A stretch of DNA of 64,000 nt from Streptomyces roseochromogenus subsp. oscitans DS 12.976 (GTDB taxonomy: Bacteria; Actinomycetota; Actinomycetes; Streptomycetales; Streptomycetaceae), in NCBI RefSeq assembly GCF_000497445.1, contig NZ_CM002285.1, positions 3,935,479 to 3,999,478 on the forward strand, written 5' to 3'. This document shows positions 50,539 through 60,515 of the stretch, piece after piece. The translations under genes were made by a program, and so were the position numbers. A model generated the notes under the pieces. The model saw nothing but the letters and a program-made list of their open reading frames with translations. It did no database searches and was not told where the DNA came from. Positions within the stretch are counted from its first letter, which is position 1. Every line of letters begins with the position of its first letter.

Positions 50539-51732
50539 TCAGCCCTTCACGCAGACGACCTGCTTCAGCTTCGCCACGACCTCCACCAGATCCCGCTGCT
50601 GATCGATGACCTGGTCGATCGACTTGTAGGCGCCCGGGATCTCGTCCACGACGCCGGAGTCCTTGCGGCACTCCACGCCCCGGGTCTGCTCCTCCAAGTC
50701 CTTGGTCGAGAAGCGCTTCTTCGCCGCGTTACGGCTCATCCGCCGACCCGCGCCGTGCGAGGCCGAGTTGAAGGCCATCTCGTTCCCGAGACCCTTCACG
50801 ATGTACGACCCCGTGCCCATGGAGCCGGGGATGATCCCGTACTCGCCGGTGCCGGCCCGGATCGCGCCCTTGCGGGTCACGAGCAGGTCCATGCCGTCGT
50901 ACCGCTCCTCCGAAACGTAATTGTGGTGGCAGGAGATCTCCGGCTCGAAGGTCGGTTTGGCCTTCTTGAACTCCTTCCGGATCACGTCCTTCAGGAGCGC
51001 CATCATCAGCGTGCGGTTGTACTTGGCGTACTCCTGCGCCCAGTAGAGGTCGTTGCGGTAGGCCGCCATCTGCGGGGTATTCGCCACGAAGACCGCCAAG
51101 TCCCGGTCGACCAAGCCCTGGTTGTGCGGGAGCTTCTGCGCCACGCCGATGTGGTGCTCGGCGAGTTCCTTGCCGATGTTCCTGGAGCCGGAGTGGAGCA
51201 TCAACCACACCCCGTCCTGCGTATCTATACAGAATTCTGCAAAATGATTCCCCGATCCAAGTGTGCCCATCTGCAAAACCGCCCGCTCCCGCCGGAACTT
51301 CACAGCGTCAGCGACCTGGTCAAACCGCCCCCAAAAGCCTTCCCACCCAGCCGTAGCCAGCCCATGAAAGTCCCCCGGCTCCACCGGATCCTCATGCATC
51401 CCCCGCCCCACCGGAATCGCCTGCTCGATCTTCGACCGCAGTCGCGACAAGTCACCCGGCAGGTCATTCGCCGTCAGGGACGTCTTCACCGCCGACATTC
51501 CGCAGCCGATGTCCACCCCCACCGCCGCCGGACACACCGCACCTTGCATCGCGATGACCGACCCGACCGTCGCGCCCTTGCCGTAGTGCACGTCCGGCAT
51601 CACGGCCAGGCCCTTGATCCACGGCAGGGTCGCCACGTTCTGGAGCTGACGCAGGGCCACGTCCTCGACCGTCGCGGGGTCCGTCCACATCCGGATCGGG
51701 ACCTTCGCGCCCGGCATCTCCACGTACGACAT
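50539..51732 (-). CDS. rtcB: RtcB-family RNA ligase
   Basis: A 397-residue RtcB protein. Metal- and GMP-binding motifs are present: VMPDVHYGKGATVGSVIA, GVDIGCGMSAVKT (the Cys metal ligand), LGSGNHFAEF, LMLHSGSRNIGKEL, CHHNYVSEE, and SHGAGRRMSR with the GMP-accepting His. It joins 3'-phosphate or 2',3'-cyclic phosphate RNA ends to 5'-OH ends using GTP. No archease or RtcA neighbour is present. The leader upstream is unusually A-rich (around 51745-51800). Confidence 0.95.
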   Translation of the reverse strand: MSYVEMPGAKVPIRMWTDPATVEDVALRQLQNVATLPWIKGLAVMPDVHYGKGATVGSVIAMQGAVCPAAVGVDIGCGMSAVKTSLTANDLPGDLSRLRSKIEQAIPVGRGMHEDPVEPGDFHGLATAGWEGFWGRFDQVADAVKFRRERAVLQMGTLGSGNHFAEFCIDTQDGVWLMLHSGSRNIGKELAEHHIGVAQKLPHNQGLVDRDLAVFVANTPQMAAYRNDLYWAQEYAKYNRTLMMALLKDVIRKEFKKAKPTFEPEISCHHNYVSEERYDGMDLLVTRKGAIRAGTGEYGIIPGSMGTGSYIVKGLGNEMAFNSASHGAGRRMSRNAAKKRFSTKDLEEQTRGVECRKDSGVVDEIPGAYKSIDQVIDQQRDLVEVVAKLKQVVCVKG

Positions 51733-51955
51733 ACGTTCCTCATTCCCCCGAAAACGACAACAAAAGACTTACAGAAGGCTTATAGACAACAAAAAGGAAA
51801 TTGGCGCCAAGGTCGGTGAAAGCAGACAAGGGACCGGCGGCCACGGCAGTGCGTGCGATACACATTGTCTCCAGGGGGCGCCCCGCTGCGGCAAGCGAAT
51901 AACCAGCGGGGACACTGGAGCACCCAGCGAGCGCACGTCCGAGAGGAGCCCGACC

Positions 51956-52837
51956 GTGCAGCGGAAGGCGTATGTAACCGGCACCGCCGCCGTCCTTGCG
52001 GCGCTGCTGGTCGGCTGCACAAGCGGCTCGGGCGGCGGCAGCACGACGGACAACGAGAATCCGGGCGACGCCGGTACGACGACGGTGGCCGCCCAGCCCG
52101 GCAAGTACCGCACGCTGCCCGAACCGTGCGGCGCGGTCGGTCATGACACGCTCGACTCGATGCTGGGGATCAAGCAGATCCCCGACCCCGACCAGCGGGA
52201 CAAGGCCTACCAGGGTCAGGCCGAGCTGACCTACGACACCGATCGCAAGGTCGGCTGCCACTGGAAGGTCGACTCCGCCGACGCCACCGACCGCCTCTCG
52301 GTCGATTTCGAGCGCGTGGTGTCGTACGACAACTCGGTCAGTGACGACGACCAGGCGCAGAAGCTGTTCGCGGACAAGGAGACGGCCGCCGATCTCCCCG
52401 AGCCGAGCGGTTCTTCGTCGGCGTCCGGGTCGCCGACGCCCACCTCCGCCTCCGTCTCCGCCTCGGCCTCCACCCCGAGTTCGTCGCCCACATCCTCGCC
52501 CAGCGCCAGTGGCTCCCCCTCCCACTCGGCCTCCGCCGGCGCCTCCGGCTCGGGTTCCCCCTCCGGCTCCCCCTCCCCCGACGCCTCCGCGGCCGATCTG
52601 CAGCCGCGCGTGCTGTCCGGTCTCGGTGACGAGGCGTATATCGACGATCAGCTCGGTTCGTCCGGTTCGACCGCCGAGCAGCGGACGGTGACTGTGGTGT
52701 TCCGCACGTCCAACGTCGTCGTCACCATCGAGTACGAGGAGCAGCCGACGGCCACCGGAACGGTCCCTGACAGCAAGGAAATGCAGGACAGGGCCCGTGA
52801 TCTGGCCTCTCAACTGGACGACACGCTGGGCGGTTGA
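51956..52837 (+). CDS. DUF3558 lipoprotein, first of a pair
   Basis: A 293-residue lipoprotein: signal with lipobox LVGC near residue 21, a Gly/Ser linker, and a DUF3558 core starting LPEPCGAVGHDTLDSML with VGCHWKVD supplying the second Cys. A 60-residue Ser/Pro/Ala-rich insert splits the core before PRVLSGLGDEAYIDDQL. GTG start. DUF3558 proteins are actinobacterial surface proteins of unknown function. A second one follows 128 bases later. Confidence 0.82.
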   Translation: MQRKAYVTGTAAVLAALLVGCTSGSGGGSTTDNENPGDAGTTTVAAQPGKYRTLPEPCGAVGHDTLDSMLGIKQIPDPDQRDKAYQGQAELTYDTDRKVGCHWKVDSADATDRLSVDFERVVSYDNSVSDDDQAQKLFADKETAADLPEPSGSSSASGSPTPTSASVSASASTPSSSPTSSPSASGSPSHSASAGASGSGSPSGSPSPDASAADLQPRVLSGLGDEAYIDDQLGSSGSTAEQRTVTVVFRTSNVVVTIEYEEQPTATGTVPDSKEMQDRARDLASQLDDTLGG

Positions 52838-52965
52838 CGGCCCCCGGAACCGCTCGCCGAGCCGTCTGCGAAGTACCCGAACCGAAACCGCACAGCTCCT
52901 TCACCGCGTACCGTGGGGCCCCGCAGGAACCCGCACGACTACCCAGCGTCATGAGTGAAGGAACC

Positions 52966-53832
52966 ATGCAGCGAGCAGCCCAGCGAGACGACCGTGCCCG
53001 TCGAGAGATGCGTGGCAAGCGCCTGAGCCGTGTTCTTGTCTGCGCGGCCGCCGTTCCGGCGGTACTGATCACCGCAGCCTGTTCGTCGGGCTCGGGGGAC
53101 TCCAAGAGCAAGGGCACCGGCAGCAGCGCCCAGCAGTCCGCGAGCGGCGGCACGAACCCGTCGGCGAGTGCGTCCCCGTCCGTGCAGGCGGCCGCGTACA
53201 AGAAGCTTCCCGACGCGTGCGCGGTGCTGTCGAAGAAGACCCTGACGGATCTGGTGCCGCAGGGCACGTCGGGCAAGAAGGGCAGTTCGGACGATCCGTC
53301 GTCGCGTGCCTCGTGCTCCTGGAGCAGCCTGGACAACAACGGCGTCAAGGGTTCGCAGTTCCGCTGGCTGAACGTCTCCCTGCTCCGCTTCGACTCGGAC
53401 ACCACGCGCGGCTCCGGTGAGGCGCAGGCCCACACGTACTTCGGTCAGCAGGTCAAGGACGCCAAGGCGGTGGACGGCGCGAAGAACACCAAGGAGATCC
53501 CGCTGTCCGGTACGGGCTCGGAAGCCACGGCCGTGCGCTACGACCTGCAGAAGAAGGAGGGTCTGTTCAAGCAGCAGACCGTGGTCGCGCGGGTCGAGAA
53601 CGTGGTCGTCACGCTCGACTTCAACGGCGCCGGTCTCGCGGGCGAGAAGACTCCGGACGCCGACGATCTGACGAACTCCGCGGAGCAGGCGATCAAGGAG
53701 GCGGTCGGGGCGGTGTCGTCCGCCAACGGCGTCTCCTCGTCGGGCGGTTCGTCCTCGGGTTCCTCGGCTTCCCCGTCGAAGTCGGCCTCTTCCAGCCCGT
53801 CTCCGTCCAAGTCGGCCGCGAACAAGGGCTGA
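52966..53832 (+). CDS. DUF3558 lipoprotein, second of a pair
   Basis: A 288-residue lipoprotein with lipobox ITAAC, a Ser/Lys/Gly linker, and a DUF3558 core (KLPDACAVLSKKTLTDLVPQ, ASCSWSSLDNNGVKGSQFRW, SGTGSEATAVRYDLQKKEGL). The tail is a Ser/Pro/Lys repeat. An ATG at 52951 is an alternative start; the ATG at 52966 follows AAGGA closely. With its upstream paralogue it likely arose by duplication. Confidence 0.82.
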   Translation: MQRAAQRDDRARREMRGKRLSRVLVCAAAVPAVLITAACSSGSGDSKSKGTGSSAQQSASGGTNPSASASPSVQAAAYKKLPDACAVLSKKTLTDLVPQGTSGKKGSSDDPSSRASCSWSSLDNNGVKGSQFRWLNVSLLRFDSDTTRGSGEAQAHTYFGQQVKDAKAVDGAKNTKEIPLSGTGSEATAVRYDLQKKEGLFKQQTVVARVENVVVTLDFNGAGLAGEKTPDADDLTNSAEQAIKEAVGAVSSANGVSSSGGSSSGSSASPSKSASSSPSPSKSAANKG

Positions 53833-53925
53833 CCGAGGGGTCCGAAGCCCTGACCGGTACCACGCTCGCCGTGTGCGTGTGCCACCCTGTTGCGCGCAAC
53901 AACAGGCAAGGGGAGGGGAGTACGA

Positions 53926-55224
53926 GTGGCCGCGCCACTGCAGCTGACTCGAATGCACCGCGTACTCATAGGCGTGGTCGTTTCCGGCGCCTTGATCATC
54001 GCCGGGATCGGCTTCACCGGCTCGTACGCGGCCGTCCGTGAGCTGGCTATCAAGAAGGGTTTCGGGAACTTCTCGTATGTGTTCCCGGTCGGCATCGACG
54101 CGGGTATCTGTGTTCTGCTGGCCCTGGACCTGCTGCTGACCTGGATCCGTATCCCCTTCCCGCTGCTGCGCCAGACGGCGTGGCTCCTGACGGCGGCGAC
54201 GATCGCGTTCAACGGCGCCGCCGCCTGGCCGGACCCGCTGGGTGTCGGCATGCACGCGGTGATCCCGATCCTGTTCGTGGTCGCGGTGGAGGCGGCCCGG
54301 CACGCGATCGGGCGGATCGCCGACATCACGGCGGACAAGCACATGGAGGGAGTCCGCCTCACCCGCTGGCTCCTCTCCCCGGTGCCGACGTTCCTCCTGT
54401 GGCGCCGTATGAAGCTGTGGGAACTGCGCTCCTACGAGCAGGTCATCAAGCTGGAACAGGAACGTCTCGTCTACCAGGCCCGCCTGCGCTCCCGCTTCGG
54501 CCGCGCCTGGCGCAGGAAGGCTCCGGTGGAGTCCCTGATGCCGCTGCGCCTGGCCCGCTACGGCGTTCCCCTGGCGGAGACGGCCCCGGCGGGCCTTGCG
54601 GCGGCGGGCATAGAGCCGCTTCTGCTACCGGCGGCGCAGCAGCCGCAGCTGGCGCCGGCCTCCGATCCGGCCATCGCGGCTGCTTCCGATCCGGCCATCG
54701 CGGCTGCGGGCAGTCGTGCCGCTGGGGCGGCGCCCGTCCCACAGCGAGCGGCACCCCCTGGGGGGCAGCACCCCGAGATCCCCGTGGACGAGCAGAGCCC
54801 TTGGTTCCAGGCCCAGCTGCAAGCCGAGTACCACGGCGGCTACGACCCCACCTTCGAACCGGCCCCCGATCCTCAGTACGTCCCTGAAGAGGGATACGAG
54901 CCGTGGTACGAGGAACAGCCCCCGGAGCAGTTCCAGCAGCCCTCTTCGTCCGAGGAGACCGGTAGCTTCCCCATCCCGGTGGGCCCGAACCGCACCCGCG
55001 AACTGGGCGACGGCGGCGGCCCTCCGGAGCCGGGCGAGGACGCTTACTACCAGATCTTCCGTGAGTCGATCAAGAGCGGGAACGGAGCGCCCACGCCCCG
55101 CGGGTTCATCGCCGATGTCGAGGCGACGTACGGCATCACGCTCCCCGAGGCCGAGTCCAAGCGCATGGTGAACCGGTTCTCCAACCGCCTCAACGCGGAA
55201 CTGGCAGACGAGCACATCGCCTGA
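53926..55224 (+). CDS. DUF2637 membrane protein
   Basis: A 432-residue protein. Four membrane helices fill residues 10-130 (first MHRVLIGVVVSGALIIAGIG, third WLLTAATIAFNGAAAWPDPL), with the DUF2637 phrase FPVGIDAGICVLLALDLLL. A cytoplasmic Arg-rich stretch and a Pro/Glu-rich linker follow, then a C-terminal winged-helix-like region (YYQIFRESIKSGNGAPTPRG). Related proteins occur as Spd-type plasmid-spreading and chromosomal membrane factors. GTG start after GGGAGGGGAG. Strong terminator downstream. Confidence 0.85.
   Translation: MAAPLQLTRMHRVLIGVVVSGALIIAGIGFTGSYAAVRELAIKKGFGNFSYVFPVGIDAGICVLLALDLLLTWIRIPFPLLRQTAWLLTAATIAFNGAAAWPDPLGVGMHAVIPILFVVAVEAARHAIGRIADITADKHMEGVRLTRWLLSPVPTFLLWRRMKLWELRSYEQVIKLEQERLVYQARLRSRFGRAWRRKAPVESLMPLRLARYGVPLAETAPAGLAAAGIEPLLLPAAQQPQLAPASDPAIAAASDPAIAAAGSRAAGAAPVPQRAAPPGGQHPEIPVDEQSPWFQAQLQAEYHGGYDPTFEPAPDPQYVPEEGYEPWYEEQPPEQFQQPSSSEETGSFPIPVGPNRTRELGDGGGPPEPGEDAYYQIFRESIKSGNGAPTPRGFIADVEATYGITLPEAESKRMVNRFSNRLNAELADEHIA
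54661..54708 (+). repeat. Two 24-bp tandem repeats inside the DUF2637 gene
   Basis: The unit encoding SDPAIAAA occurs twice (54661-54684 and 54685-54708) with one base difference near the end, in frame, within the disordered linker. It only lengthens the linker. Confidence 0.8.
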
Positions 55225-55242
55225 GAGGCACACAGAGGCACA

Positions 55243-55277
55243 GGAAGAGGGGCCCTCGATCCGAGGGCCCCTCTTCC
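55243..55277. terminator. 16-bp perfect hairpin between convergent genes
   Basis: GGAAGAGGGGCCCTCG and its exact complement flank a three-base ATC loop, in the 75-bp gap between the DUF2637 and lysS stops. The symmetric A/T-containing ends let it terminate both strands. Confidence 0.88.
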
Positions 55278-55299
55278 GTTACCGCTCAGGCGTTACCGC

Positions 55300-57039
55300 T
55301 TACTCGCCGAGCAGGCGCCGCACCCGCTCCTGCCCCACCGCGAGCAGCAGCGTGGGCAGTCGCGGCCCGGTGTCACGCCCGACCAGCAGGTGGTACAGCA
55401 GGGCGAAGAAGGTCCGCTGAGCCGTCTTGATCTCCGGCGGCAGCTCCTTGGGCGTGGCGTCGGCCGGGAACCCGGCCTGCACCTTGGGCACGCCGTAGAC
55501 GAGGTGGGTCAGGCCGTCGAGGGACCAGTGCTCGGCGAGCCCGTCGAGCAGCAGTCGTACGGACTGCTGGGACGCCTCGTCGAGGGACTTCAGCAGTTCG
55601 GCGTCGGGCTCGTCGCGCACGATGGTGCGCTGGTCGGCGGGGACGTGGGTGTTGATCCACGCCTCGGCCTTGTCGTACCGCGGCCGTGCCTCGTCGAGGG
55701 AGGCGAGCGGCTGCTCCGGGTCCAGCTCGGAGAGGATCCGCAGCGCCTGGTCCTCGTGCCCGGCGGTGATGTCGGCGACGGAGGCGAGCGTGCGGTACGG
55801 CAGCGGGCGCGGTGTCTTCGGCAGCTCACCGGCGGCCGCACCGACGGCACGGGTATAGGCGGCGACGTCCGCAGGGAGGGCGGACCCGTCGGCGACCTTG
55901 CCGGCGAGCTTGTCCCACTCGTCGTAGAGCCGCTGGATCTCCTGGTCGAAGGCGATCTTGAAGGACTGGTTGGGCCTGCGGCGGGCGTAGAGCCAGCGCA
56001 GGATCTGGGGCTCCATGATCTTCAGCGCGTCGGCGGGCGTGGGCACCCCGCCGCGCGAGGAGGACATCTTCGCCATCCCCGAGATCCCGACGAACGCGTA
56101 CATGGGCCCGATGGGCTGCTGGCCGCCGAAGATGCCGACGATCTGGCCGCCCACCTGGAAGCTCGACCCGGGCGACGAGTGGTCGACCCCGCTCGGCTCG
56201 AAGATGACGCCCTCGTACGCCCAGCGCATCGGCCAGTCGACCTTCCAGACCAGCTTGCCGCGGTTGAACTCGCTGAGCCGGACGGTCTCCGTGAAGCCGC
56301 AGGCATTACAGGTGTACGACAGCTCGGTGGTGTCGTCGTCGTACGACGTGACGGTCGTCAGGTCCTTGTCGCAGGTGCCGCAGTACGGCTTGTACGGGAA
56401 GTACCCGGCGGAGCCCGACGAGCCGTCGTCCTCGCTCGCCGCGCCCGAGCCCTCCTCGGCCTCCAGCTCGGCCTCGTCGACGGCCTTCTGCTGCTGCTTC
56501 TTCGGAGCCTTCTTCGTGCGGTACTGGGCGAGGATCGCGTCGATGTCGCCGCGGTGCTTCATGGCGTGCAGGATCTGCTCGCGGTAGACACCGGAGGTGT
56601 ACTGCGCGGTCTGGCTGATCCCGTCGAACTCGACGCCCAGCTCGGCCAGCGAGGCGATCATCGCGGCCTTGAAGTGCTCGGCCCAGTTCGCGTACGACGA
56701 GCCCTTCGGCGCCGGCACCGAGGTGAGCGGCTTGCCGATGTGCTCGGCCCAGGACTCGTCGACGCCCGCGACGCCGGCCGGGACCTTGCGGTAGCGGTCG
56801 AAGTCGTCCCAGGAGATCAGGTGCCGGACCTGATGGCCGCGGCGGCGGATCTCGTCGGCGACCAGGTGCGGGGTCATGACCTCACGGAGATTGCCCAGGT
56901 GGATGGGCCCGGAGGGGGAGAGGCCGGACGCGACGACAACGGGTTTACCCGGGGCCCGGCGCTCCGACTCCTCGATGACCTCATCCGCGAAACGGGAGAC
57001 CCAGTCGGTGGTCTCGGTGCTCTGAGCCACGATCGGCAC
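55300..57039 (-). CDS. lysS: Lysyl-tRNA synthetase, class I
   Basis: A 579-residue class I LysRS. The HIGH motif appears as PIHLGN (about 45-50) and the KMSKS loop as MAKMSSSRGG. A four-Cys zinc ribbon (PYCGTCDKDL, YTCNACGFTE) lies in the insertion, beside an acidic Glu/Ser-rich stretch. It charges tRNA-Lys in place of the more common class II enzyme. It is divergent from argS across 128 bp, a conserved actinobacterial pairing. Confidence 0.95.
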   Translation of the reverse strand: MPIVAQSTETTDWVSRFADEVIEESERRAPGKPVVVASGLSPSGPIHLGNLREVMTPHLVADEIRRRGHQVRHLISWDDFDRYRKVPAGVAGVDESWAEHIGKPLTSVPAPKGSSYANWAEHFKAAMIASLAELGVEFDGISQTAQYTSGVYREQILHAMKHRGDIDAILAQYRTKKAPKKQQQKAVDEAELEAEEGSGAASEDDGSSGSAGYFPYKPYCGTCDKDLTTVTSYDDDTTELSYTCNACGFTETVRLSEFNRGKLVWKVDWPMRWAYEGVIFEPSGVDHSSPGSSFQVGGQIVGIFGGQQPIGPMYAFVGISGMAKMSSSRGGVPTPADALKIMEPQILRWLYARRRPNQSFKIAFDQEIQRLYDEWDKLAGKVADGSALPADVAAYTRAVGAAAGELPKTPRPLPYRTLASVADITAGHEDQALRILSELDPEQPLASLDEARPRYDKAEAWINTHVPADQRTIVRDEPDAELLKSLDEASQQSVRLLLDGLAEHWSLDGLTHLVYGVPKVQAGFPADATPKELPPEIKTAQRTFFALLYHLLVGRDTGPRLPTLLLAVGQERVRRLLGE

Positions 57040-57167
57040 GTCCTTCTTTCTGAACGGGGTGACACTCCATTCTCACAGACCGGTTCGCGCGCGCGAAAAC
57101 GGCTTTACCTTCCGTGGGATACTGGCCGGGTCTATCGATCCCCACGAGGAGAACGGCACCCATCCCT

Positions 57168-58946
57168 ATGGCCTCGGTCACGTCCCTCAGCGATGTCGTC
57201 CAGCAGCATCTCGCATCCGCCCTCTCGGCCACCCTGCCGGAGGCGGCCGGAGCGGACCCGCTGCTGCGACGAAGCGACCGGGCCGACTTCCAGGCCAACG
57301 GCATCCTGGCGCTGGCCAAGAAGGCGAAGGCGAACCCGCGGGAGCTGGCGACGCAGGTCGTCGGCCGGGTGGTCACGGGTGACGGGCTGATCAAGGACGT
57401 CGAGGTCTCGGGCCCCGGCTTCCTGAACATCACGATCTCGGACCGGGCGATCACCGGGAACCTGGCCGCGCGGTACGCGGACGAGACCGGCCGCCTCGGC
57501 GTCCCGGCCGCCGCGCAGCCGGGCACGACGGTGATCGACTACGCGCAGCCGAACGTGGCGAAGGAGATGCACGTCGGTCATCTGCGTTCGGCGGTGATCG
57601 GTGACTCGGTGGCCCAGCTCCTGGAGTTCACCGGCGAGCAGGTGATCCGCCGGCACCACATCGGCGACTGGGGCACGCAGTTCGGCATGCTCATCCAGTA
57701 CCTGGACGAGCACCCGCACGAGCTGGACCACCGGGCCGCCGCCGAGGACACCGCTGCCTCCGGTGAGGAGGCGATGTCGAACCTGGACCGCCTCTACAAG
57801 GCGGCGCGGAAGAAATTCGACTCCGACGACGAGTTCAAGACGCGGGCCCGCCGCCGGGTGGTCGACCTCCAGGCGGGCGACCCGCAGACCCTCGCCATGT
57901 GGCAGAAGTTCGTGGACGAGTCGAAGATCTACTTCTTCTCCGTCTTCGAGAAGCTGGACATGGAGATCCAGGACCCCGACATCGTCGGCGAGTCGGGGTA
58001 CAACGACATGCTGGCCGAGACCTGCCGTCTCCTGGAGGAGTCGGGTGTCGCGGTCCGCAGCGAAGGCGCGCTCTGTGTCTTCTTCGACGACATCAAGGGC
58101 CCGGACGGCAACCCGGTGCCGCTGATCGTGCAGAAGTCGGACGGCGGCTACGGCTATGCGGCGACCGATCTGTCCGCGATCCGCGACCGCGTCTTCAACC
58201 TGAAGGCGAACACCCTGCTGTACGTGGTGGACGCCCGTCAGTCCCTGCACTTCCGGATGGTCTTCGAGACCGCCCGGCGGGCCGGCTGGCTGGGCGAGGA
58301 CGTCACGGCGGTCCAGCTGGCCTTCGGCACGGTCCTCGGCAAGGACGGCAAGCCGTTCAAGACGCGGGAGGGCGAGACGGTGCGCCTGGTCGACCTCCTC
58401 GACGAGGCGATCGACCGTGCGTCGGCCGTCGTCCGCGAGAAGGCCCAGGACCTCTCCGCGGAGGAGATCGCCGAGCGGGGCACCCAGGTGGGCATCGGCG
58501 CGGTGAAGTACGCGGACCTGTCGACGTCGGCGAACCGGGACTACAAGTTCGACCTGGACCAGATGGTGTCCCTGAACGGCGACACGAGCGTGTACCTCCA
58601 GTACGCGTACGCCCGGATCCGCTCCATCCTCCGCAAGGCGGGCGAGACCCGCCCCGTGGCACATCCGGAGCTGGAACTGGCCGACGCGGAGCGCGCGTTG
58701 GGCCTGCACGCGGACGCCTTCGCGGAGACGGTGGCGGAGGCGGCGGCGGAGTACGCCCCGCACAAGCTGACCGCGTACCTGTACCAGCTCGCGTCCCTCT
58801 ACACGTCGTTCTACGACAAGTGCCCGGTCCTGAAGGCCGAGACGCCGCAGCAGGTCGAGAACCGCCTCTTCCTGTGCGACATCACGGCCCGCACCCTGAA
58901 CCAGGGCATGGCCCTGCTGGGCATCAGGACGCCGGAGAAGCTCTGA
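57168..58946 (+). CDS. argS: Arginyl-tRNA synthetase
   Basis: A 592-residue class I ArgRS. N-terminal Add-1 domain (about 1-110), HIGH motif as HVGH in [15 protein letters not shown], catalytic core with [12 protein letters not shown], and C-terminal anticodon domain ending [26 protein letters not shown] is replaced by GKPFKTREG, as in many ArgRS. The frame is open to 57114, but the ATG at 57168 ([14 protein letters not shown]) fits the family; GAGGAGA lies 16 bases upstream, rather far. Confidence 0.95.
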   Translation: MASVTSLSDVVQQHLASALSATLPEAAGADPLLRRSDRADFQANGILALAKKAKANPRELATQVVGRVVTGDGLIKDVEVSGPGFLNITISDRAITGNLAARYADETGRLGVPAAAQPGTTVIDYAQPNVAKEMHVGHLRSAVIGDSVAQLLEFTGEQVIRRHHIGDWGTQFGMLIQYLDEHPHELDHRAAAEDTAASGEEAMSNLDRLYKAARKKFDSDDEFKTRARRRVVDLQAGDPQTLAMWQKFVDESKIYFFSVFEKLDMEIQDPDIVGESGYNDMLAETCRLLEESGVAVRSEGALCVFFDDIKGPDGNPVPLIVQKSDGGYGYAATDLSAIRDRVFNLKANTLLYVVDARQSLHFRMVFETARRAGWLGEDVTAVQLAFGTVLGKDGKPFKTREGETVRLVDLLDEAIDRASAVVREKAQDLSAEEIAERGTQVGIGAVKYADLSTSANRDYKFDLDQMVSLNGDTSVYLQYAYARIRSILRKAGETRPVAHPELELADAERALGLHADAFAETVAEAAAEYAPHKLTAYLYQLASLYTSFYDKCPVLKAETPQQVENRLFLCDITARTLNQGMALLGIRTPEKL

Positions 58947-58965
58947 CGGACCCTGCCCTGGGGGC

Positions 58966-60018
58966 TCAGATTCCGCCCGAGGCGGTGGGGGCGGCCTCCT
59001 GCGCGCCTTGCGTGAGACCGCTGGCGGTCAGCTGTGCGGCGTTGTCGTTCAGCAGTTGGCGGGTGCGCCGCACCAGAGCTTCCCGGACCGTCTCCGGCGC
59101 GAGGACCCGCAGGGGTGTCCCCAGGCCCAGGAGATAGCGGGCCAGGCCGTCCGGGTCGGGGCCGCCGATGTCGATGATCGTCGCGTCGGAGCCATCGGGT
59201 CCGTCGGGGCCGTCGGGGCGGTGGGTGCCGACCGTGGCAGGGACGAGGCGCAGGGCCTCCCGCAGAGGAAGCGGAACGCGGATGGTCGCGGTCAGCGGGT
59301 AGGGGCCGTTCGCGATGTTGCGGGAGACCAGCTGGGCCGGGTCGGGTGGGTCGGTCAGGTCCGCCGGGTGGCCGGTCGGCTGGAGGTGGTCGACGCGGTC
59401 GGCCCGGAAGGTGCGCCACTGTCCCCGGGCCACGTCCCGCGCGACGACGTACCAGCGCCGGCCGGTGTGGACGAGCCGGTACGGGTCGATGTCCCGGACC
59501 GTGCTCCGCCCCTCTCCATCGGTGTACGACAGCCGGACCCGCTCCCCGCGCCGGCAGGCGGTCGCCAGCTCCAGCAGCAGCCCGGGGCTGATCTGCGGCT
59601 TCTCGGCGCCCGGGAGTCGTACGAAGGCGTCGTCCAGCTCTCCCAGACGGCCCGCGATCCGCCGGGGCAGGACCTGGCGCAGCTTCAGCATCGCGGACAG
59701 GGCCGCCTGATCGCCGCCCAGCGCCGCCTCGCTCAGCCCCACCGCCACGGCCAGGGCCTCCTCGTCGTCGAGGATCAGCGGCGGTACCCGGGAGCCGGCG
59801 CGCAGGCGGTAGCCGCCCCAGGGGCCGGCCTCGGAGTCGACGGAGTAGCCGAGGTCACGGAGTCGGGCGACGTCCCGGCGGACCGTGCGGTCGGTGACCT
59901 CCATACGGCCGGCGAGTTCGGCGCAGGTCCAGGAGGGGCGGGAGGAGAGCAGGGAGAGGAGGCGGAGAAGGCGGGCGGAGGAGCTGAGCACGTTCAGGAG
60001 TTTTCCATACGAGCTCAT
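58966..60018 (-). CDS. WYL-domain transcriptional regulator (YafY-like)
   Basis: A 350-residue regulator: winged-helix HTH_11 at about 5-60 (ARLLRLLSLLSSRPSWTCAE, DRTVRRDVARLRDLGY), the WYL domain from about 140 (RVRLSYTDGEGRSTVRDIDP, RRWYVVARDVARGQWRTFRA), and a WCX-type tail. WYL domains sense nucleotides or nucleic acids. The ATG at 60018 is chosen over 60045. It is divergent from the VOC gene with 44 bp between starts, so it probably regulates that gene. Confidence 0.92.
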   Translation of the reverse strand: MSSYGKLLNVLSSSARLLRLLSLLSSRPSWTCAELAGRMEVTDRTVRRDVARLRDLGYSVDSEAGPWGGYRLRAGSRVPPLILDDEEALAVAVGLSEAALGGDQAALSAMLKLRQVLPRRIAGRLGELDDAFVRLPGAEKPQISPGLLLELATACRRGERVRLSYTDGEGRSTVRDIDPYRLVHTGRRWYVVARDVARGQWRTFRADRVDHLQPTGHPADLTDPPDPAQLVSRNIANGPYPLTATIRVPLPLREALRLVPATVGTHRPDGPDGPDGSDATIIDIGGPDPDGLARYLLGLGTPLRVLAPETVREALVRRTRQLLNDNAAQLTASGLTQGAQEAAPTASGGI

Positions 60019-60062
60019 AACCAGGACCGAAACTGTCCGGGTCACGGCATAGCGTTCCTTCC

Positions 60063-60449
60063 ATGACCACGGACACCACCACCGCGCCCGCGTTCCGCTA
60101 CGCCGCCGTCACCTTCGACTGCGCCGACCCCGCCGAAATGGCCCGCTTCTACGGCGAGTTGCTCGGCATGTCCGCCCTCTACTCCACCGACGACTTCGTC
60201 CTGCTCGGCAAGGAGGGCGCGACCGGCCTCGGCTTCAACCGCCTCGCCGACTACCGCCCGCCCACCTGGCCGGACCCCACGCAGGAGAAGCAGGCGCACA
60301 TCGAACTGGGCGTGGACGACCTGGACATCGCCGAGAAGCGGCTGCTGGAGCTGGGTGCCAGTAAGCCGGAGTTCCAGCCGGACGGGGAGCGGTGGCGGGT
60401 ACTGCTGGATCCTGCCGGGCACCCGTTCTGCATCACGACCCTGGTCTGA
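60063..60449 (+). CDS. VOC-family (glyoxalase/bleomycin-resistance-like) protein
   Basis: A 128-residue single VOC domain: FRYAAVTFDCADPAEMARFY, GELLGMSALYSTDDFVLLGK, AHIELGVDDLDIAEKRLLEL and RWRVLLDPAGHPFCITTLV. Metal ligands and substrate cannot be fixed from sequence alone. Divergent from the WYL regulator, a common regulator-VOC pairing in streptomycetes. Confidence 0.9.
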   Translation: MTTDTTTAPAFRYAAVTFDCADPAEMARFYGELLGMSALYSTDDFVLLGKEGATGLGFNRLADYRPPTWPDPTQEKQAHIELGVDDLDIAEKRLLELGASKPEFQPDGERWRVLLDPAGHPFCITTLV

Positions 60450-60515
60450 CCTGGTCCGACCGCACCCGGCTATACACTCCCAGCGGGGTTCACCTTCTCT
60501 GGGGGGACGGTCGCC

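Noticed and set aside
54661..54708. Short direct repeats considered as a CRISPR array
   Set aside because: Two adjacent copies without spacers inside a coding linker. No CRISPR array or cas gene was seen anywhere in the window.
55390..57390. 666-codon plus-strand open frame
   Set aside because: Antisense to lysS and out of frame with argS, both unambiguous.
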